This document shows, piece after piece, positions 1 through 9,665 of a stretch of 64,000 nucleotides of DNA. Numbering within the stretch: the first letter of the stretch is position 1; each line of letters starts with the position of its first letter. Below the pieces are notes generated by a model. The model did no database searches. It was given only the letters and a program-made list of their open reading frames with translations, and was not told the origin of the DNA. The stretch comes from Tetranychus cinnabarinus. Taxonomy: Eukaryota > Arthropoda > Arachnida > Trombidiformes > Tetranychidae. The DNA is taken from NCBI GenBank assembly GCA_022266195.1, contig WHVY01000002.1, positions 9,005,001 to 9,069,000 of the forward strand, in the 5' to 3' direction. Position numbers and translations under genes: made by a program.

Positions 1-469
1 GAATGAAACAAAATTGGTCAATTTAAAGATTCAGCGCGTGTAGATACAGTATATGAGGTGTTTATGAACATAAATTGGAACGTGTACTTAAGCGACAATT
101 GGTGCATCTGAGTGTATAGTTGGGCTAATAGAATGAGATTTAGTCCTGAAGACATGAAAGATGCAGAGTTAGAATCATTTGTAAATCAATATGCAGGATA
201 TGTTGAAATTTCATCTATTATTGATATCTGAATATCAGTGAAAATTTCTAACATATACTTGTTTTCCTGCTAATTGCTTTTTGTCCGTTAATCAATAAGA
301 GTTGATAATTTCAAAGTGATTCAAAGTCCACAATTATGAGATACTCTGGTTAGGTAAACTGATGATAGTTTCTGTAAAAAAATCCTTTCTTGTTTCTTTC
401 AATTTTTTGGATGAGAAATAATCTAACCAGTGAAATCTATTGAGTTGAAATGTCCAATGTACTGAGCCT
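1..469. other. Left-edge flank, no firm gene
   Basis: No recognisable gene. A plus-strand reading of 32 codons at 133-231 begins ATG, has non-repetitive composition (MRFSPEDMKDAELESF at its start) and is preceded by a possible splice acceptor (ctaatag), so it could be the last exon of a gene entering from the left. It is too short to assign. The rest is probably the 3' flank of the minus-strand channel gene. Confidence 0.3.
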
Positions 470-1870
470 TCAATATCGTGATCGAAGATGGTCTCTTTTG
501 TATTTCGATGAAGCCCAAAGTATTTTGTCATTTTTTTGTTTCCCCTTTTGATTTGCTAGCTGATTCCAATACTGTATCGTATTGCTTAGTAATACTGTTT
601 CGATTTCATTTTGAAATTTTGATTCCTGTTTCATCTTCTTCGATCTACTTTTAATGTATTGAATACTTTTGATGAGCTGATCAGACACAGAGAAGCCAAA
701 CCAGATTCCAAGTATGCTACCAACAAAAATTAGGTATTCGCTCCATTGAAGTTTTGGATAAGCTTTCAAATACATGGTTGGAGTGCGAGGAGGCTCTAAT
801 AAGATGAGTCCAAAAACATTTTTCGTTTTTCCAGGATAAATTTTACCCTCAACTCTGTAAGCAACTTTTTCACACTCATTTGCGTAAAATTTTTGGGTAC
901 AATATTTTAAAATTTCATCTGGTGTTTCATCGTTATAATTTCCGTCTAATCCTGTTGTAGGTGTAAATCCCAAATTGGAAGGATACTTTCCCCATTCATA
1001 AACCATAGTTGGAACCAAAAAAGGATTTTTCTGTTTAAGCGATGAATTCAGTAAACATTCAAACATGGATTTCACTTTATCATAATATTGGCACTCGGTT
1101 TCATAAGGGTTCCTCAAGGATTTTGTAATGGTTTTGGTGTAACTAGCTGCTGCAACAGGAAACTCTCCAAGTTTGTGATCAATAATAAAGTAACTAGTAA
1201 AATCTGGTTCAGGCAAACTACTAGGATCAGCAAATCGTAAACCATAATAGGATCGTAAAGTGTTGTGTAAAGCACCAAAAATTTTCATACTCATCGTAGC
1301 CGTATCCATACTCATGTTAAACGGTTTGGAGTTTTGCAAACATGAAATACGAACATAGATGGCATATCCACTGAAATATCTTGAAAGCTGGCAGCTTTCC
1401 TTTAGAATGTCTTGACTGCTTTGACCCCAGATAATCGCTAAAATATTATCTCTTGGATCATCTGCTGACTTTTCAATATCTTCAATTGTAATGAAGGAGC
1501 ACAAAGCAAAAGACGACATGATGGGACCATTCTTAAAATCGTTTTCACAACTTTCAATAATTTGTTTAAGAGTAAAATTTTCACTGTTATTTTGCACCAT
1601 TGATTTACATATTGAAATCATATTCTCTGTTTTGAGATTGAAAATTTTAGTAAAATTAATAGCTGTGGCCAACGGTATCATTAAGTCAATGGCAGGTAAT
1701 TCAATCACATTTGAATATTTGTAAGAAACATCACTTCGCACTTTAAATTGTAAAAATCTTCTGGTTATGTCATAAAATTGCAGGAAACAACCAATTGTGC
1801 AAATCAAGTTTACGAAGGAAAATTTTGCCAAAATAATTCGCATCTTTTTATTTTTAACTACAAACTTCAT
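470..1870 (-). CDS. DEG/ENaC (pickpocket-like) sodium channel subunit
   Basis: 466-residue protein with the two-membrane-segment plan of degenerin/epithelial sodium channels. Seen: an N-terminal hydrophobic segment (about residues 13-33) followed by YDITRRFLQF, the family's post-TM1 region; a roughly 350-residue extracellular loop with nine cysteines; and a second segment, EYLIFVGSILGIWFGFSV, matching the conserved TM2 selectivity region. The C-tail is short and basic. The ATG at 1870 is the first true Met; the reading frame extends seven codons upstream to a GTG, just after an acceptor-like tag, so an upstream exon is possible. The family forms trimeric amiloride-sensitive Na+ channels used in chemo- and mechanosensation, and spider mites carry a large lineage-specific expansion, so this is probably one of many paralogues. 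Ligand and tissue cannot be inferred. The family assignment is secure; the 5' end is not. Confidence 0.85.
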   Translation of the reverse strand: MKFVVKNKKMRIILAKFSFVNLICTIGCFLQFYDITRRFLQFKVRSDVSYKYSNVIELPAIDLMIPLATAINFTKIFNLKTENMISICKSMVQNNSENFTLKQIIESCENDFKNGPIMSSFALCSFITIEDIEKSADDPRDNILAIIWGQSSQDILKESCQLSRYFSGYAIYVRISCLQNSKPFNMSMDTATMSMKIFGALHNTLRSYYGLRFADPSSLPEPDFTSYFIIDHKLGEFPVAAASYTKTITKSLRNPYETECQYYDKVKSMFECLLNSSLKQKNPFLVPTMVYEWGKYPSNLGFTPTTGLDGNYNDETPDEILKYCTQKFYANECEKVAYRVEGKIYPGKTKNVFGLILLEPPRTPTMYLKAYPKLQWSEYLIFVGSILGIWFGFSVSDQLIKSIQYIKSRSKKMKQESKFQNEIETVLLSNTIQYWNQLANQKGKQKNDKILWASSKYKRDHLRSRY

Positions 1871-2922
1871 TTGAAAGTCCTTTGGTTTCACCTATTTTCT
1901 GGTAAAATTACGAGCTGATTGACTGGTAACGCATTGAAGATTCAAATTTCAGGCTCAGTGGTGTCTATGGTAATGGTGGTAATTTCACTTGGTTGAAAAC
2001 TGGATAAAAACGATATCAAATAATCAGAGTTTAAGACAAGAGAAAAGGGTTGACCGATTCCCTGGATTTAAAAAGCCAGCTCAAGAATAACATTGTATAA
2101 TAGAATCATTTCAATCAATTGAAATCTTTCTTGTTAAATTGTCTCGTTGGCTTGATAACATTTTTAATTAAACTGTACTAATTAATGGACGAAAAAATAA
2201 CAGATCAATTTTAATGTTTTCGATTACTTTCCAGTTGAAAGTTGGATTGTTTTTGTTATTTCCCTAGAAAATTATATTTTTCATTTTGAAAATTGGATGA
2301 TCATATTATCATTAATAAAAGTTAATTACATATAAATGTGTCTAATCAATAATTTATTGGCTAACCAAAAATATTGATGAATTATTTTTATTAATATCCA
2401 ATAGATGATATAAGTTACATAATTTTTGTCATTTAATAATTGGATTTCACATTAAGCGAAAACTTAAAATTGAAACAAGTGATTCCTTCAAATTATGACG
2501 AATGACCAACAATTCAATTCAAAATAATACAACAGTTCTGATTATTAAAATATCTGCTTTTCAATAAGCCATAGATTTGATTATTTCTGCTAGTTATCTT
2601 CGAAAGATCTTGATTTTCAGTTGCAAGAGTAGAACGATCGAAAATCTGTTCAGATCAAAAGACATCCTCTTTCCAAAGACAATTGTTTTCATAAATTATC
2701 TAACGATCGATAAATTCAGAAATATCAGGTTTTATTAATAAAATTGCTATGGTCAAAGGTTGATAATTCAGAAAGCTATCGTCGCATCATTATTTATTGG
2801 TATCAAAATACCACATTAGTGAGTTTATCAAATTCAAGTGAACCTATTTTTTACAATTAGATGTGATCATCTCAGATCTCACCAATTTCACAAAAACTTT
2901 ATGTGAATTGTTAATATTAATA
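1871..2922. other. Intergenic AT-rich DNA
   Basis: Upstream region of the channel gene, ending at the left arm of the long inverted repeat. No open frame with protein-like composition and no RNA gene were recognised; probably holds the channel promoter. Confidence 0.6.
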
Positions 2923-5564
2923 TTAGAAAGACAGAATTAACACAACTATTACAATTAAGAACGAATTGGAACGAATGGGCGAAAAAGGAATGAAATTTGA
3001 TTTCTTTCACATTTAGACTCTGTTAGTTTACGAGAACTGAAGCAATTCGCGCGATTTGAAGATTTCTCTGATCCACAGTTTTCGAGTAAATCGAGTTCAA
3101 AGTTGAAACTTCGATCGCTTTTTATTCAGCTGTGGAAACAGATTTTTTCATGTAAATTACTTTACTAGTGTAACTTTTGATAGTAAACCAGGCAATGTAT
3201 TCATTTTGAGAAATAGAACCTTTCGTTTTCAGTAAAACATATAAGTTCGATTTTTAGTTGAACAGATCGCTCTCGGTGACCGTAAGACTTAATGAGGTTA
3301 AACTTATTATGTGTTCATAAGAATTGTTTGTACAAATCATGGACTGTGTGGTTTTTTCAAACCATCAATAGTTCTCTTGATTTTGGAAATTGATCTTTAA
3401 ACTTTGAGGCTCGATATTTCGAGAATGGAATCACTTACAATAATCATTCTTACACCCATTGAATCCTTAACTAACTAATAATGCAATCCAATTCAATAAC
3501 ATTCTATAACCGAGATTTGGTCTTGGTTTTTGACTTGTAGAACCACGAGAAACAGCTTATTTAACAAAACAAACTCATAACAACCAATATCTTGCTAAAT
3601 AAACCATTTTTCTGGTTAAGCTTGTAAATGAAATGCAAAGAGTGCTGCCAAAGGCTCGAACATTTGAGTTGAGGGTTGATACTTAGTGAACATTGTATGG
3701 AAATTAAAAATGAGTCGATTGGTGCTATTAAATAATTCATCTGATAAACAGTTTTCGAGAAAATCGAAGTCAAAGTTGAAACTTCGATCGCTTTTTGCTC
3801 AGCCATGGAAGCATATTTTTTCATGAAACCTAGTTTGAGGATGTAACTTTTGATAGCCAACCAGAAAATGCACTTATTTTGATACAAGGCATTTTATTTT
3901 CCCTTTAAAACCTATTAGTTCGATTTTTATTTAAAGTGGCCTCATTCTATGATCGTAAAAGTTAGCGAGTTGAAAATTATTATCGGTCAGTAAAAATTCT
4001 TTGTTCATATCATGGATTGCATGCTTTTTTCAATTTATCAATAGTTCTCTCGATTTTGGCCATTGGCCTTAAAACTTTGAACCTGAATATTTCGAGAATC
4101 GAGTAAGGTACAATCACCAATCTTTCACCAAAAACCAGGTATTAGCATGGACAATAATAAAAGAAACTTATAATCCTTCGAGATCCTTCAAAAAAAATTA
4201 TAGCATAAGTAATTTTGAGCTTGATTTATAAAGCTAAATGATTATTCAGGCACAGATCTTATGTGTATATTCATCATTATTTGAAATTCTCATTGCAAAG
4301 CTCAGTTTTCTTAGGTATTCAGTTATAGCTCATGACAAAATCTAATGTTTGGTGAAAGATTGGTGATTGTACCTTACTCGATTCTCGAAATATTCAGGTT
4401 TAAACTTTTAAGACCATTGGCCAAAATCGAGAGAACTATTGATAGATTGAAAAAAGTATTTAATCCATAATAAGTAAAAACAATTTTTGCTGACCGATAA
4501 TAATTTTCAACTCGCTGACTTTTACGATCATAGAATGAGGCCACTTTAAATAAAAATCGAACTAATAGGTTTTAAAGGAAAAATAAAATGTCTTGTATCA
4601 AAATAAGTGCATTTTCTGGTTGGCTATCAAAAGTTACATCCTCAAACTAGGTTTCATGAAAAAATATGCTTCCATGGCTGAGCAAAAAGCGATCGAAGTT
4701 TCAACTTTGACTTCGATTTTCTCGAAAACTGTTTATCAGATGAATTATTTAATAGCACCAATCGACTCATTTTTAATTTCCATACAATGTTCACTAAGTA
4801 TCAACCCTCAACTCAAATGTTCGAGCCTTTGGCAGCACTCTTTGCATTTCATTTACAAGCTTAACCAGAAAAATGTTTTATTTAGCAAGATATTGGTTGT
4901 TATGAGTTTGTTTTGTTAAATAAGCTGTTTCTCGTGCATCTATAGCCCAATAATTATGACCCTAATGAAATAATGGAGAGTTATCAAATGCAATTGACTT
5001 ATTAATTATTAAAGGATTAAATTGGTCAAAGAATGATTATTGTAAGTGATGCCTTATTCGAATTATTGAGGTTCAAAGTTTTGAGTCCAAAGGCCAAGAT
5101 CAAGAGAACTATTGTTAAATTGTTAAAATTATTCAACCCATAATATTAGTCAACAGTTTTTATGATCGCATAATAAGTTTCAGCTCATTAAGTCTTACGG
5201 TCACCGAGAGCGATCTGTTCAACTAAAAATCGAACTTATCTGTTTTACTGAAAACGAAAGGTTCTATTTCTCAAAATGAATACATTGCCTGGTTTACTAT
5301 CAAAAGTTACACTAGTAAAGTAATTTACATGAAAAAATCTGTTTCCACAGCTGAATAAAAAGCGATCGAAGTTTCAACTTTGAACTCGATTTACTCGAAA
5401 ACTGTGGATCAGAGAAATCTTTAAGTCGCGCGAATTGCATCAGTTCTTATTTCCTCGTAAACTAACAGAGTCTAAATGTGAAAGAAATCAAATTTCGCCC
5501 GTTTTTTGCCCATTTCTGTCAATTTGTTCTTAAATGTGATAGTTGGGTTAATTTTGTCTTTCTA
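2923..5564. repeat. 2.6-kb inverted repeat with 1.2-kb arms (hairpin locus)
   Basis: The left arm (2923-4133) and right arm (4348-5564) are reverse complements of each other over almost their whole length, separated by a 214-base spacer. Identity is very high at the inner end (4084-4133 against 4348-4397) and around 3550-3900 against 4580-4930, and falls near 3440-3545 against 4930-5040. Each arm contains two diverged copies of one roughly 370-base unit (about 3060-3430 and 3735-4105 on the left), recognisable from gttgaaacttcgatcgcttt and from atcaatagttctct followed by cgattttgg, giving the order A-B-spacer-B'-A'. The 108-codon open frames in each arm are mirror images of one repeat sequence and do not look like protein. 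Transcription across the locus would give a long fold-back RNA. Confidence 0.9.
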
Positions 5565-5955
5565 ACAGTAACAACTTTTCATAAGATTTTACAATAAGAT
5601 GTTGTGGCTATTATTAATGACTTATTAAGATGCAAGTATGATACATTTGACGATTGAAATACCGTAATGCTATTTGCAAACTGTAAAGCTGTTTCAATTC
5701 GTTGGTAAATAATTTTATTTTATGTTATTTTTGAAAATATATTTATTAACTTCTTTCCGATTGAGTTCTAATTCATTTTTGTACATTTACAGAACTTTTT
5801 CAACTATAAACTTATAATGTAATTTCCAAAAAAATGTGTATTTCTAAATGGATTACAAAATGGTTATTCGGATTTTTCAGTACTGAGGCTGGATGGGTTT
5901 AGACTTGGGAGTTATAAAGCAAAGGGATATGATTATTGATGATATGATGAGTTGA
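5565..5955. other. Intergenic, 3' flank of the dioxygenase
   Basis: No gene seen. On the minus strand it includes a possible polyadenylation signal (AATAAA) near 5747 for the downstream end of the dioxygenase transcript. Confidence 0.4.
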
Positions 5956-6849
5956 TTAATGAGAATTTGGGTTAATACCAAAAGTCATTGAACCAAAGTA
6001 TCCTGTTTCTCGATTTTCCAATTGAATCTTGGTTTGTTCACCATGGGCGAAATTATAGATACCGTCTTGTGGGTTGAAAACCAAAATGTTTTGATTTAAT
6101 GAATAAGGTTCAATCAATTTAAGTTCAGCTGGTAAATCATCTTTGAAAAATATTTGACCAATGTAGTTGACTTCACCTGGTTCAGTAGTGTTTTTGGAGT
6201 AAACCTCAACATGGATGTGAAGGGATCGACCAGCATACCAACCAGGAATAATAGTCTTGAAATTAACTTCTCCAGCTTCATTTGTAACTTGATATCCTCT
6301 AAGGAACCGTTCATTATTAACAGGAGTTGGTCGGCCAGGCATTTCCATATCTCCTGGTCCACCAGGTCCTCCAGGTCCTCCAGGTCCACCGGGTCCGCCG
6401 GGTCCACCAGGTCTTCTACCTTCATAAGCTCCTTCAGGCCCCCAAAAAGGTGGTAAAGTTTTATTTTCTGCTCTCATTCTTTCTACAAACAACTCAGCAA
6501 GATCTGGTACTCCTGAGTATACTCCTAAAGCATCGGCATGCCAGACATGGACAAACATGTTTGTTAATGGCGTACAATCATTTGAATTGACCAACCTGAT
6601 AGCCAAGTCCAAGGAAACACCAAACTTTTCTTCAGCTAAATTTGATCGCTCCAAATCGTCTGGTAAAAAGTAAGGACCTTCAACAGCGTAAGGGGCTAGA
6701 ACACATGAATGTTGATTGGCTTCCCTCTTGTAACGAGCACAATTGATTACAGTTGAATCGTGTTCCAAATATTTACCAGGCCTTTCATGGTCACCAAAAG
6801 TAACAGCCAATAAGGTTACGAAAACGGTGATTGAAATTGATTTAGACAT
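5956..6849 (-). CDS. Secreted intradiol ring-cleavage dioxygenase
   Basis: 297-residue, single-exon protein. Members open catechol-type aromatic rings between the two hydroxyls using non-haem Fe(III). Seen: an N-terminal signal peptide (hydrophobic residues 5-18, likely cleaved near FGD-HE); the family motif EGPYFLPDD at 57-65; VWHADALGVYSG, supplying the first Tyr ligand (Y111); and PGWYAGRSLHIHVEVY, supplying Tyr205, His211 and His213. All four iron ligands are present, so it should be active. Six GGP repeats at about 148-165 lie between the two ligand clusters. The family is typical of fungi and bacteria; secreted intradiol dioxygenases in spider mites are known as horizontal acquisitions and are linked to metabolism of plant phenolics. 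Lack of introns fits that origin. The minus-strand start is an ATG preceded by a compact AT-rich promoter. Confidence 0.95.
   Translation of the reverse strand: MSKSISITVFVTLLAVTFGDHERPGKYLEHDSTVINCARYKREANQHSCVLAPYAVEGPYFLPDDLERSNLAEEKFGVSLDLAIRLVNSNDCTPLTNMFVHVWHADALGVYSGVPDLAELFVERMRAENKTLPPFWGPEGAYEGRRPGGPGGPGGPGGPGGPGGPGDMEMPGRPTPVNNERFLRGYQVTNEAGEVNFKTIIPGWYAGRSLHIHVEVYSKNTTEPGEVNYIGQIFFKDDLPAELKLIEPYSLNQNILVFNPQDGIYNFAHGEQTKIQLENRETGYFGSMTFGINPNSH
6352..6414 (-). repeat. In-frame Gly-Gly-Pro tandem repeat in the dioxygenase
   Basis: A 9-base unit encoding GGP repeated six times inside the dioxygenase coding sequence, between the first Tyr ligand and the Tyr/His/His cluster. It is probably a flexible surface loop; the repeat is likely to vary in length. 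Confidence 0.85.
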
Positions 6850-8011
6850 TGTTTCAGTGAAGTTTCAAAGACAAACTACTGATGTAAGCTATTAAAATTG
6901 AATTGCTTTTTATATGGAAAACGAATCACGAAAAATATCAAGATTGATCTACTTTTTGAACGAGTTTTTTCAGGAATTCATTATCAATTCATTATCATTA
7001 TCTGTAGCTCAAAAAATGTTTCTTTGTGTTAAGATAAATGCATAAATCTTTCCAATTTGCTAACAATTAAAGAGGAGTTATGAAAAATCTAGATTGAAAT
7101 TCGGGAACTTGTGATCAATTGTTTTATTGTTAATGAAACTCTCTATTAAAATTTTATGTACTCGACTCTTCACTCTGCAAACCCTGATAATTAATGAAAT
7201 AAATAACAAAAGTGATCAATGATAAGCATATAATACGATGGTCCAATTATGTTTGATACAGAAATTGTCTTTTTTGTTTTTGTTTCATTTCATCCCATGT
7301 TAAGTAACATTAGACAATATTCAAGGTGTTATTATACCAGGTTAAATCAGTTTTTAATTGTAATCAATTACATTTACGCAAATTCCGACGTTGAAATTAA
7401 AACAATGGCTCACTGTTATTGTTATTAAACTCAAAGTTATGTGTTTACTTGGTAACCAAAGCTCAGTGCGAAAGTATTGGGAAAATTCATTAGAATTTTT
7501 AATTACGTCAATTGGCGGTTATAAGATTTTGAATGCAAATTGATAAAGCACTTTAATACGTTTATTTTGATAGAAATTTTTAAATTAAGCTTTTTTATTA
7601 ATAGGTTGGAAAAATAGAGTCATAAAGTTTAGGTTTCTCGAAGTGAAAGGAAAATAAGATACAATCTTGAAATCCGGTTTAATTAATCTGAAAAACATTC
7701 AATGCCTTTGTCAAATCATGTCTTGCAAGGTTGTTTTCATGAATCGGTTATTTAATGTTTAATGAACAAAAAAGTGATCAAATAACACACCATAAGCAGC
7801 CACAATAACATTAAAAGTTTGACTTAATTACAAATGAAAAATGACGATCATAGGAGTATAGAGATCAGAAAGCTGAAAGATAATTATCAATAGAAAAAAG
7901 CGAAGTGAAATCTTTAGTTACACAAAATTGGAGATCAGGAAGAGTATCGAAGAGCATGCTGATACACTGAATAGAGTGTATATTGAAGCAATTACAGGCT
8001 TTTAGCTTGTT
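6850..8011. other. Intergenic: dioxygenase promoter and NTHL1 3' flank
   Basis: AT-rich DNA with no recognisable coding frame. The 6850-7000 part should contain the dioxygenase promoter (minus strand); 7700-8011 is the likely 3' flank of the endonuclease III gene. Confidence 0.5.
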
Positions 8012-8818
8012 TCAACATTTACCCGCAGATGGACAAATTTTATTGTTGAGACATTCATCACAGATAGGGTTATTAGCAGTACATTTCATTTGTCCAAACC
8101 GAGGAATGAGACGGTTGAATTCAAATATCATTTCTTTGGGCACCCATGATTCTAGCTCTATCCGGATTTTATCCGCATCTTTGCTATTCTTTTTAACCCA
8201 TCCTAGTCGATTAGCAAGCCTCTGGAGATGTACATCTACGCCTAGTCCGTCACATTTGCCATAGCAACTTTGGAGAAATAAGAAAGCCATTTTATTACCG
8301 ACACCAGGTAGTGCGGTCAATTCCTTGAGGTTATCTGGTGTATCACCATTATACTTCTCTTTTAATATAGTAGCAGTTTTCTGAATATATGTTGCTTTTT
8401 TGCTACGAAAATTAACTGATTTGATCATATCAGAAAGCTCTGAATTACTTTTTTCGAGTACCCAATCAATTGAAAGTCCTTCTTTACACAGATTATTCCA
8501 AACTTTGAGAGTTTGCTCGTCTTTTGTTTGACTGGACAGCATCAAAGCAACCAATATACGAAATCGTTCCTCTGGTTTAGTTTGTTCCGGATCTCTTGCC
8601 TGATACCAAGGCATAGATTCCAGGGGAGCAACAACACCTTCCATCATGGCTTTCATATTTTCATAGGCCGCAGGCCAGTTTTTTGGTGTTGAACTGCTCT
8701 CTTTACTTTCGGTTAAATCTTCATCTTCAACAGAAACATGACTAACCTTAATTTTCTTTTCGCGTGGTTCATCACCTGATTTGGGCTCTTTTTTAGGAGA
8801 AGTCTTTTTCCTTGGCAT
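8012..8818 (-). CDS. NTHL1: Endonuclease III homologue, bifunctional DNA glycosylase/AP lyase
   Basis: 268-residue, single-exon NTH1-type enzyme of base excision repair; it removes oxidised pyrimidines and nicks the abasic site. Seen: a basic N-terminal tail (MPRKKTSPKKEPKS) fitting nuclear and/or mitochondrial targeting; the HhH-GPD core; helix-hairpin-helix LPGVGNKMA with the catalytic Lys at 176; GLGVDVH with the catalytic Asp at 195; and a C-terminal 4Fe-4S loop with Cys246, Cys253, Cys256 and Cys262 in the canonical C-x6-C-x2-C-x5-C spacing. A further Cys ends the protein. Length is slightly below the human enzyme. It lies head-to-head with PCNA, 847 bases away, suggesting a shared regulatory interval for replication and repair. 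All catalytic residues are intact. Confidence 0.97.
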   Translation of the reverse strand: MPRKKTSPKKEPKSGDEPREKKIKVSHVSVEDEDLTESKESSSTPKNWPAAYENMKAMMEGVVAPLESMPWYQARDPEQTKPEERFRILVALMLSSQTKDEQTLKVWNNLCKEGLSIDWVLEKSNSELSDMIKSVNFRSKKATYIQKTATILKEKYNGDTPDNLKELTALPGVGNKMAFLFLQSCYGKCDGLGVDVHLQRLANRLGWVKKNSKDADKIRIELESWVPKEMIFEFNRLIPRFGQMKCTANNPICDECLNNKICPSAGKC

Positions 8819-9665
8819 TTTTCAATTGCTTTGACCAGAAAAACTGTGGACAGGAGTACAATGTGGACAATTATTTAGTCAAGCATTCTGATTCAAAAAC
8901 TATAAACATTTGAAATATCAGTGATTAAAAGATAACATTAGAATATGGTTCTACTTACCAACAAATTCTGCAATAAATATTTAAAAATTATCAAAAAAAA
9001 CATTGAATAACGAAACGGGTGAATAATCTGGTTCAATAGCAGAAGATGTTTGTGTGAAGTTGAAAAACCATAATGGCTTAGCCGTTTCCATGGGTAAGGG
9101 ACTTTCAGTTAATTAACATTCAACTTTCATTTTAATTTCTTAACAGAAGTATTTGATGATTACCCTATCAACGATTGATTTAATTGATAAAGAATTAATA
9201 AAATTCGTGAATTGAATACGAGAGATACAAAAAAAAACGATTTCAATAAGATCCGAACGATTTTCTTACACTTTTACAGTTCACCTTTATTCTGGGGTAT
9301 CATCCCTCAGCCTTGCCAAAAAGAAGTTCAACAAGAAATTGTCTGTCCCATGTGAAATTTTCTATTTATAATTGTCAAGAAGTATGAAATACTTGATCAA
9401 TTAAGTGAAATTTTAAAATTGTGCAAGAAATTACATTTGTTTTTACCGCTCATATTTCTTTACGCCATCTACTTAGTTGTGCTGTGACAATAACTTTATT
9501 TACGCTGTTTCTTTGGCGCGATTTGAGCTAGTTTTACTCATCATCTTCATCAGTGATCACTCTTAAATTCACCTTAATCACCTCAGTATTAACCTCTACT
9601 TCCCCTGTTTTTAAAATTTTATTTGTCAATAATCCACACTTTGTATAAAACATAAATTTACCAAA
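8819..9665. promoter_or_regulatory. Divergent NTHL1/PCNA intergenic promoter region
   Basis: 847-base interval between the start codons of two divergently transcribed genes. It holds no coding frame I can support. An E2F-type site lies near the PCNA end (see 9512-9520). A C/T-rich stretch at about 9580-9610 may mark the PCNA 5' leader. Confidence 0.6.
9512..9520 (+). promoter_or_regulatory. E2F-type site upstream of PCNA
   Basis: TTTGGCGCG fits the E2F/DP consensus TTTSSCGC and lies 146 bases before the PCNA start codon in otherwise AT-rich DNA. E2F control of PCNA at G1/S is conserved in animals, which supports the reading; binding itself is inferred. Confidence 0.6.

Noticed and set aside
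3561..3887. 108-codon minus-strand frame in the left arm of the inverted repeat, mirrored at 4593-4919
   Set aside because: The two frames are the same repeat sequence read from opposite arms; the related copy at 51.5 kb does not keep the frame, and composition is not protein-like.
6352..6414. GGP run as a collagen-like domain
   Set aside because: The period GGP lacks the length and X-Y pattern of collagen and is embedded in an enzyme.
6114..6590. Alternative frames across the dioxygenase GGP repeat
   Set aside because: Shadows of the repeat in other frames of a gene with all catalytic residues.
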